Source: Methanothrix sp.
Lineage (GTDB): Archaea; Halobacteriota; Methanosarcinia; Methanotrichales; Methanotrichaceae
Length of the DNA stretch: 64,000 bases
Assembly: GCA_018052825.1 (NCBI GenBank)
Contig: JAGPMN010000002.1
Location: forward strand, 1 to 64,000
Direction: 5' to 3'
Shown: positions 60,403-64,000 of the stretch, one piece after another
Position numbering within the stretch: the first letter of the stretch is position 1
How the letters are laid out: every line of letters starts with the position of its first letter
Made by a program: the position numbers and the translations under genes
Notes under the pieces: model-generated
Told to the model about the DNA's origin: nothing
Seen by the model: only the letters and a program-made list of their open reading frames with translations
The model's database searches: none

Positions 60403-60610
60403 TCTCGACCTCGCCTCTGCGAGTGCTCCTCTGCCGCATCACATTGGAAATATAGCCCGCCACGCGATTGCGTATGGTCTTATTCTTGATGTCAGTGTAC
60501 TCGGATACCTTCAGCTTGTTCTGTTCGAAGTCAGGGCTAAATGAACTCTCGTGTGCTCTCAACAGATCCATCGCGAAATTCTTTATATAACTTGGCTTTA
60601 CGCTTCCCAT
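60392..60610 (-). CDS. rps17e: small ribosomal subunit protein S17e
   Basis: The 72-residue protein matches archaeal S17e: MGSVKPSYIKNFAMDLLRAH, then FEQNKLKVSEYTDIKNKTIR and NRVAGYISNVMRQ. It is a 30S component shared with eukaryotes. ATG 60610 has GGAGTG six bases upstream; the frame reaches a GTG at 60619 but this is less likely. It leads the dap operon. Confidence 0.93.
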   Translation of the reverse strand: MGSVKPSYIKNFAMDLLRAHESSFSPDFEQNKLKVSEYTDIKNKTIRNRVAGYISNVMRQRSTRRGEVEIDV

Positions 60611-60660
60611 AATTAACACTCCAGCTAGAGCAGTTCATCCCCCATCCTTGCCCCTTCGAT

Positions 60661-61464
60661 TTATAATTTCCCGTCGCAGCCTCTCCCAGCCGCCGCTCGC
60701 TGGCTGACGGGGCCGACACCCCTTCCCACATTCATGCTGCCGGCAATGGCTCCTTCAGCAAATCGCTTGGCCAGGAGGGCGGCATGCCTGAGGCTGTGGC
60801 CGCATGCGAGAAAGCAGGTAAGAGCTGCAGAGTATGTGCATCCTACGCCGTGATTGCCCCCGGCAACCCTCTCTCCAGCAAGGGCCGATGCCCGCACCGG
60901 CTCGCCAGACTCCACGAGCAGGTCTGTGCAGTCCAGATGTCCGCCCTTGACGATCACAGCCTTTGGCCCCATATCCAGGATGCGGCCGGCTGCCAGAAGA
61001 GAGCTCTCCATGTCGCGAACGGCGATGCCGGTGAGGGCCCGAGCCTCGAATATATTGGGAACCACCACATAGGCAAGGGGAATTAGATGCTCCTTTAAGG
61101 ATGCCACCGCCTCCGGGCGGAGAAGCCTGCCCCCCGCCTCCGCCTCTATCACCGGGTCCAGGACGAATGGGATTGCCGTTCTTCGCAGGATTTGGGCTGC
61201 AGCCTCCACTATATCGCTGCTGTGCAGCATTCCCGTCTTGGCAAAGGCTATAGAGAAATCATCTATGACGGACTGAAGCTGGGCGGAGACCGCACGGGCG
61301 GGCAGGGGGAAGACCTGCTGCACCCCCAGGGTATTTTGAGCTGTCACTGCTGTTATGGCACAGGTGCCGTGCAGCCCCAGAGCCGAAAATGTCTTGATAT
61401 CCGCCTGTATGCCGGCGCCGCCACCTGAGTCGGAGCCCCCTATGGCTAGCACTGTTTTATCCAT
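60661..61464 (-). CDS. thiD: hydroxymethylpyrimidine phosphate kinase
   Basis: ThiD phosphorylates HMP and HMP-P for thiamine synthesis. The 267-residue ribokinase-fold protein has [45 protein letters not shown] and [17 protein letters not shown]. The usual G-T-G-C-T-F motif reads [12 protein letters not shown] here. No thiamine riboswitch is seen upstream. The C-terminus is short and Gly-rich. Confidence 0.93.
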   Translation of the reverse strand: MDKTVLAIGGSDSGGGAGIQADIKTFSALGLHGTCAITAVTAQNTLGVQQVFPLPARAVSAQLQSVIDDFSIAFAKTGMLHSSDIVEAAAQILRRTAIPFVLDPVIEAEAGGRLLRPEAVASLKEHLIPLAYVVVPNIFEARALTGIAVRDMESSLLAAGRILDMGPKAVIVKGGHLDCTDLLVESGEPVRASALAGERVAGGNHGVGCTYSAALTCFLACGHSLRHAALLAKRFAEGAIAGSMNVGRGVGPVSQRAAAGRGCDGKL

Positions 61465-61497
61465 ATGCCCCCACTGAACTCCATCAGGACCCCCTAT

Positions 61498-62049
61498 CTA
61501 ACCTATCTTCTTTTCTGCAGCCTGGACCATCTCCGGCGGAAGATTGTACTTCTGGGCTATCTTCAGGGCCTTGTGATACATCCCGGACTGCATGTGCTGC
61601 TCGAAGGACTTTATGGCCGCCTCCTGTTTCATCTCGTGGGGCAGATCGAAATCTTCGGCGATCTCTGCGGCGTTCTTGACCAGGCCAACGCTCATGCTCT
61701 TGTGAAAGGCCTGAATTGCCGCTTCCCGGATCATATCTTCAGGCAGGCCCATCTCCCGGGCGTAATCGGCAGCGGCCCGGAAGGACTCGCTGTCTATCTT
61801 CCGCACGAAAGATCTGGCAGCGGCATCCAGGCGCATGCTGGCGGGAAGGTCGTATTTCTTTGCCAGGTCTGCGGCAATTGAGTATTCGCCCTTTTTGATA
61901 TTGGCGTCATAGGCCCTCTTGACTGCATCAAACAGCATGTCCGAGGGCAGGCCCAGCTCATCTCTTATCCTGGCCGCCTCCTTGTATGCGCCCTGGTCCA
62001 TTCTGGCGGCGAACTGGCGCGCTCCTTCCATCAATTTGCTATCTGCCAT
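61498..62049 (-). CDS. protein of five exact 34-residue helical repeats
   Basis: In this 183-residue protein an LP dipeptide in the context (Y/L)xLPxxM falls at residues 34, 68, 102, 136 and 170, exactly 34 apart. Each repeat reads roughly as helix A (EAAxxA), helix B (AADLAKKY), then LPxxM. A 34-residue period matches TPR/PPR solenoids, so a protein- or RNA-binding scaffold is likely. ATG 62049 (MADSKLMEGA) is the start; the longer frame has no support. No named family recognised. Confidence 0.82.
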   Translation of the reverse strand: MADSKLMEGARQFAARMDQGAYKEAARIRDELGLPSDMLFDAVKRAYDANIKKGEYSIAADLAKKYDLPASMRLDAAARSFVRKIDSESFRAAADYAREMGLPEDMIREAAIQAFHKSMSVGLVKNAAEIAEDFDLPHEMKQEAAIKSFEQHMQSGMYHKALKIAQKYNLPPEMVQAAEKKIG

Positions 62050-62150
62050 AATCAACCGTATTGTTATTATCTCCAGAAGATATATAGATTGGCCTCCTTC
62101 AGACCCAAGAGCACCAAACGGAAGGCTGCCAGAGGGCAGAGCCGGGCGTC

Positions 62151-62597
62151 TCATTCTTCATCTCTGTCCCGGAGATTGGCGACGAAGGCATACTGGGTGG
62201 TGGTGGGAAGCATTCTGCGCAGCTCCCGCACCTCCGGGAGGTATATTATCAAATGCCCTCCGGTTTGCCTCCCCTTTCCCAGGAGCTTGCCAACCAGCTC
62301 GACTTCCGGCTCGCCCTGCACCCTGGCTGCGCCGCTGCCGAAGTCGGGGGACATCTCTATGATCAGGGGAAGCCGCAGCCTGCTCCAGAGAAACCTGGGA
62401 ATGCTGCTGGAGATGAGCTCAAGCTCAGATTTATCCATGATAAAAAAGGTATTGTCCTTTCCCCGGATGCCCGGCCGCTCCATGGCCAAAAGATCGGCCA
62501 GATTGATGCGCTTGCTGGGAAGGTGCTGGTTCATCGTCTGAATGGTCTTGACCAGCAGATTCTTGTTCATCGCCTGTCTGTCTCTGGAAAATGCCAT
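62151..62597 (-). CDS. UPF0216 (DUF61) family protein
   Basis: The 148-residue protein matches the archaeal UPF0216 family: MNQHLPSKRINLADLLAMER, KSELELISSSIPRFLWSRLR and LPLIIEMSPDF. The family is of unknown function. ATG 62597 or ATG 62570 (MNKNLLVKTIQ) are possible starts. It precedes the repeat protein gene. Confidence 0.82.
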   Translation of the reverse strand: MAFSRDRQAMNKNLLVKTIQTMNQHLPSKRINLADLLAMERPGIRGKDNTFFIMDKSELELISSSIPRFLWSRLRLPLIIEMSPDFGSGAARVQGEPEVELVGKLLGKGRQTGGHLIIYLPEVRELRRMLPTTTQYAFVANLRDRDEE

Positions 62598-62651
62598 CCA
62601 TCTGCTATGAGCCCTTCTTCGACTTAAATCTAACCCATATCAGTACCCCAA

Positions 62652-62662
62652 AAATATAAAAG
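62652..62662 (+). promoter_or_regulatory. TATA box for the receiver-like regulator gene
   Basis: AAATATAAAAG matches the archaeal TATA consensus about 85-95 bases before the ATG. AAGGAGGG (62733-62740) provides a strong ribosome-binding site, so the message probably has a leader of about 60 bases. Confidence 0.5.
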
Positions 62663-62746
62663 TTCCTGACTGTTAATCCGAAGCTTTTTAATATGTATTC
62701 TTCTTATTATCGATCAGGATGAAATAGTCTGTAAGGAGGGATTTGT

Positions 62747-63535
62747 ATGCCGGATTGCGGGGCCGGTCAAACCAGTATTAAAGCTGTTCTTCTGGTTGAA
62801 GATGAAGAAGATCATGCCGAAATCATTCGCAGGGTATTTGAGGAGGACGGCCTCAATCTGCCCTTTCACCACGTATGGTGCATCGACGAGGCCCTGCGGT
62901 GGCTGGAGACCAATAAGGCTGCAGCCACCCCGCTGGTCATCTCCAACTATAATCTGCCTGACGGCAGTGTATTGGATCTGGCCAGGGGTGCGAGCACCCC
63001 GGAAGAGATCGGCTTTCCCCTGATCATCCTCACAGCGGCAGGATCTGAAAAGCTGACCTTTCGCACCCTCCGCTCCGGACCCCTTGATTATGTGGTCAAG
63101 AGCAGCGAAAATCTGCGCCTGCTTCCTAGAATGGCCAGTCATGTCATCCGCGAATGGAATTTGATAACAGAAAGAAAATATGCTGAGAGTGAACTAAAAA
63201 ATTTTATTAATGATCTGAACGACGCCAGCTCCCGCCTGGAGGACGTCCTGGACGGCATATCCCATGATCTTGATGAATCGATATCATCCATTCGCTATTT
63301 CAGCAAGATATTCAAAGAAAAGTATGCAGAGAAGCTGGGATCTCCCGCCCTGGAGGATTTGAAAAAAGTATCCGATTCTGCGGAGAAGGCCGATGAGCTT
63401 TTGGACCGTCTCTTCGAGTATGTAGTTCCCATCTACTTTGACAGCTCAATGATTGATATATACAGCAACCAGCTCAATATGCTGGAGAACGAGGGTAAAG
63501 TCCGGGCCTCCAGAAAGGAACCGGAGACGGTCTGA
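62747..63535 (+). CDS. receiver-domain protein with DHp-like helix and Asp-to-Asn acceptor site
   Basis: Residues 11-125 form a receiver fold: acidic cluster EDEED (18-22), T96 and K118 are in place, but the phospho-acceptor position is Asn 67 (VISNYNLPDG). A helical region follows with DVLDGISHDLDESISSIRYF, like a histidine-kinase DHp H-box (His 173), but no ATPase domain. So phosphotransfer is unlikely in the standard way unless Asn is deamidated. The protein may act as a docking module for a kinase. Confidence 0.85.
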   Translation: MPDCGAGQTSIKAVLLVEDEEDHAEIIRRVFEEDGLNLPFHHVWCIDEALRWLETNKAAATPLVISNYNLPDGSVLDLARGASTPEEIGFPLIILTAAGSEKLTFRTLRSGPLDYVVKSSENLRLLPRMASHVIREWNLITERKYAESELKNFINDLNDASSRLEDVLDGISHDLDESISSIRYFSKIFKEKYAEKLGSPALEDLKKVSDSAEKADELLDRLFEYVVPIYFDSSMIDIYSNQLNMLENEGKVRASRKEPETV

Positions 63536-63578
63536 CCTGGCGGCTGGATCGGCTGAATGAATCGAAATTCTTGAACTA

Positions 63579-64000
63579 TCAGAATGTATCTATGTGCCTG
63601 TAGATCAGCCTGTTCTTCTTGAGGTTGAGACACCGTCTTGCGGCCTGGCCCACACGCTCACGATCCTCCTCCCGGCAGTAGATGCCGAAGCGCCAGGCTG
63701 CTTTGTGAGCCCTCTCCAGAATGCTGACCAGGGGCGAGACATCTCGCAGGGGCCTGACCTCTCCATCTACGAGGGCGGGAAAGCTGCCCATGCCCGGAAC
63801 CGATCCCCTGGACGCACAGCTTCTGCCGCCCTCAGGCCCATCTGGCAGAGGAGGGCGGTCCAGCAGGACATAATCGGCATCCAATCCCGCCTCCTGGGCG
63901 ATCTCCCCAGCCAGCCTCTTCTCGCTGATCTTGAGGACGGAGCGGTCCAGGCACTCGATGCCCACATAGACGGCACGCTTGAATATGCGGCGGGAGCGGA
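63579..64000 (-). CDS. hypothetical protein, 5' end beyond the window
   Basis: The frame is open to the right edge; the visible 140 residues begin RSRRIFKRAVYVGIECLDRS and end LNLKKNRLIYRHIDTF. Segments LDADYVLLDRPPLPDG and VGQAARRCLNLKK give no family I can name. An internal start at 63965 is possible but the open frame upstream looks coding. Confidence 0.65.
   Translation of the reverse strand, partial: RSRRIFKRAVYVGIECLDRSVLKISEKRLAGEIAQEAGLDADYVLLDRPPLPDGPEGGRSCASRGSVPGMGSFPALVDGEVRPLRDVSPLVSILERAHKAAWRFGIYCREEDRERVGQAARRCLNLKKNRLIYRHIDTF

Noticed and set aside
61465-61497. Thiamine riboswitch before thiD
   Set aside because: The short gap lacks the conserved thi-box segments, and there is no room for the fold.
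1-64000. CRISPR array or prophage
   Set aside because: No regularly spaced identical repeats, cas genes, integrase or capsid genes were seen.

Overview
The window comes from a methanogenic archaeon, most likely an acetate-using member of the Methanothrix (Methanosaeta) group in the Methanosarcinia. The archaeal and methanogen assignment rests on genes for coenzyme F420 (CofE, CofC), an MfnE-like methanofuran kinase, methanogenesis marker 14, an FmdE-type protein, archaeal GatD, aIF2-beta, EF-1-beta, ribosomal proteins L10e and S17e, a Tfx-family regulator, archaeal-type GltX and a UbiA-type lipid prenyltransferase. The genus is an inference from gene style and from several secreted proteins of a kind typical of Methanothrix. 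Genes are densely packed, often overlapping by 4 nt, and most have clear GGAGG/GGTG ribosome-binding sites.

Layout. 0-8 kb: XTP pyrophosphatase, GatD, L10e, aIF2-beta fused to TRAM, cofE, cofC, a NUDIX hydrolase, the methanofuran kinase, a zinc-ribbon protein, EF-1-beta and tRNA-Ala. 8-17 kb: pyrD-pyrK-FAH operon, Tfx regulator and sugar epimerase divergent about a palindrome, a secreted rhodanese-like protein without catalytic cysteines, ADH synthase (aromatic amino acid pathway), a secreted CARDB-like protein, 5'-deoxyadenosine/SAH deaminase and an intron-containing tRNA-Ser. 17-33 kb: histone-deacetylase-like protein, an ISAzo13-type insertion sequence beside gene fragments, phosphoesterase, PriL-like Fe-S protein, methanogenesis marker 14, secreted nuclease, an FmdE / small ORF / AhpD-like cluster, gltX, a lipid prenyltransferase and a LeuA/CimA-type synthase with a disturbed start.

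33.7-37.7 kb holds the most striking locus: a three-gene redox operon with a NuoE-like subunit, a NuoF-like flavoprotein carrying extra ferredoxin domains, and a protein fusing a NuoG-type [2Fe-2S]/2x[4Fe-4S] N-terminus to an F420-binding FrhB domain. No hydrogenase or formate dehydrogenase catalytic subunit lies beside it. This suggests a soluble F420H2:NAD(P)/ferredoxin oxidoreductase, possibly electron-bifurcating, of particular interest in a lineage reported to lack the usual F420H2 input module FpoF.

38-49 kb: tRNA-Glu, endonuclease III with a Cys-to-His change in its Fe-S motif, an MgtC/DUF4010 membrane protein, tRNA-Val, a sodium/solute symporter with a 31-residue companion peptide, IMPase and NAD kinase as overlapping genes, methyltransferases, DNA-binding and hypothetical proteins, a DUF1646 transporter and a SelB-like protein with a degenerate GTPase domain. 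49-54 kb: trpDFEGC operon without trpB or trpA. 54.5-54.9 kb: a 281-bp MITE-like element with ~50-bp inverted ends. 55-64 kb: membrane-anchored protein, PHP-domain protein, LarB, dapB-dapA with rps17e, thiD, a protein of five exact 34-residue repeats, UPF0216, and a receiver-like regulator whose phospho-acceptor Asp is Asn. The last gene runs off the right end.
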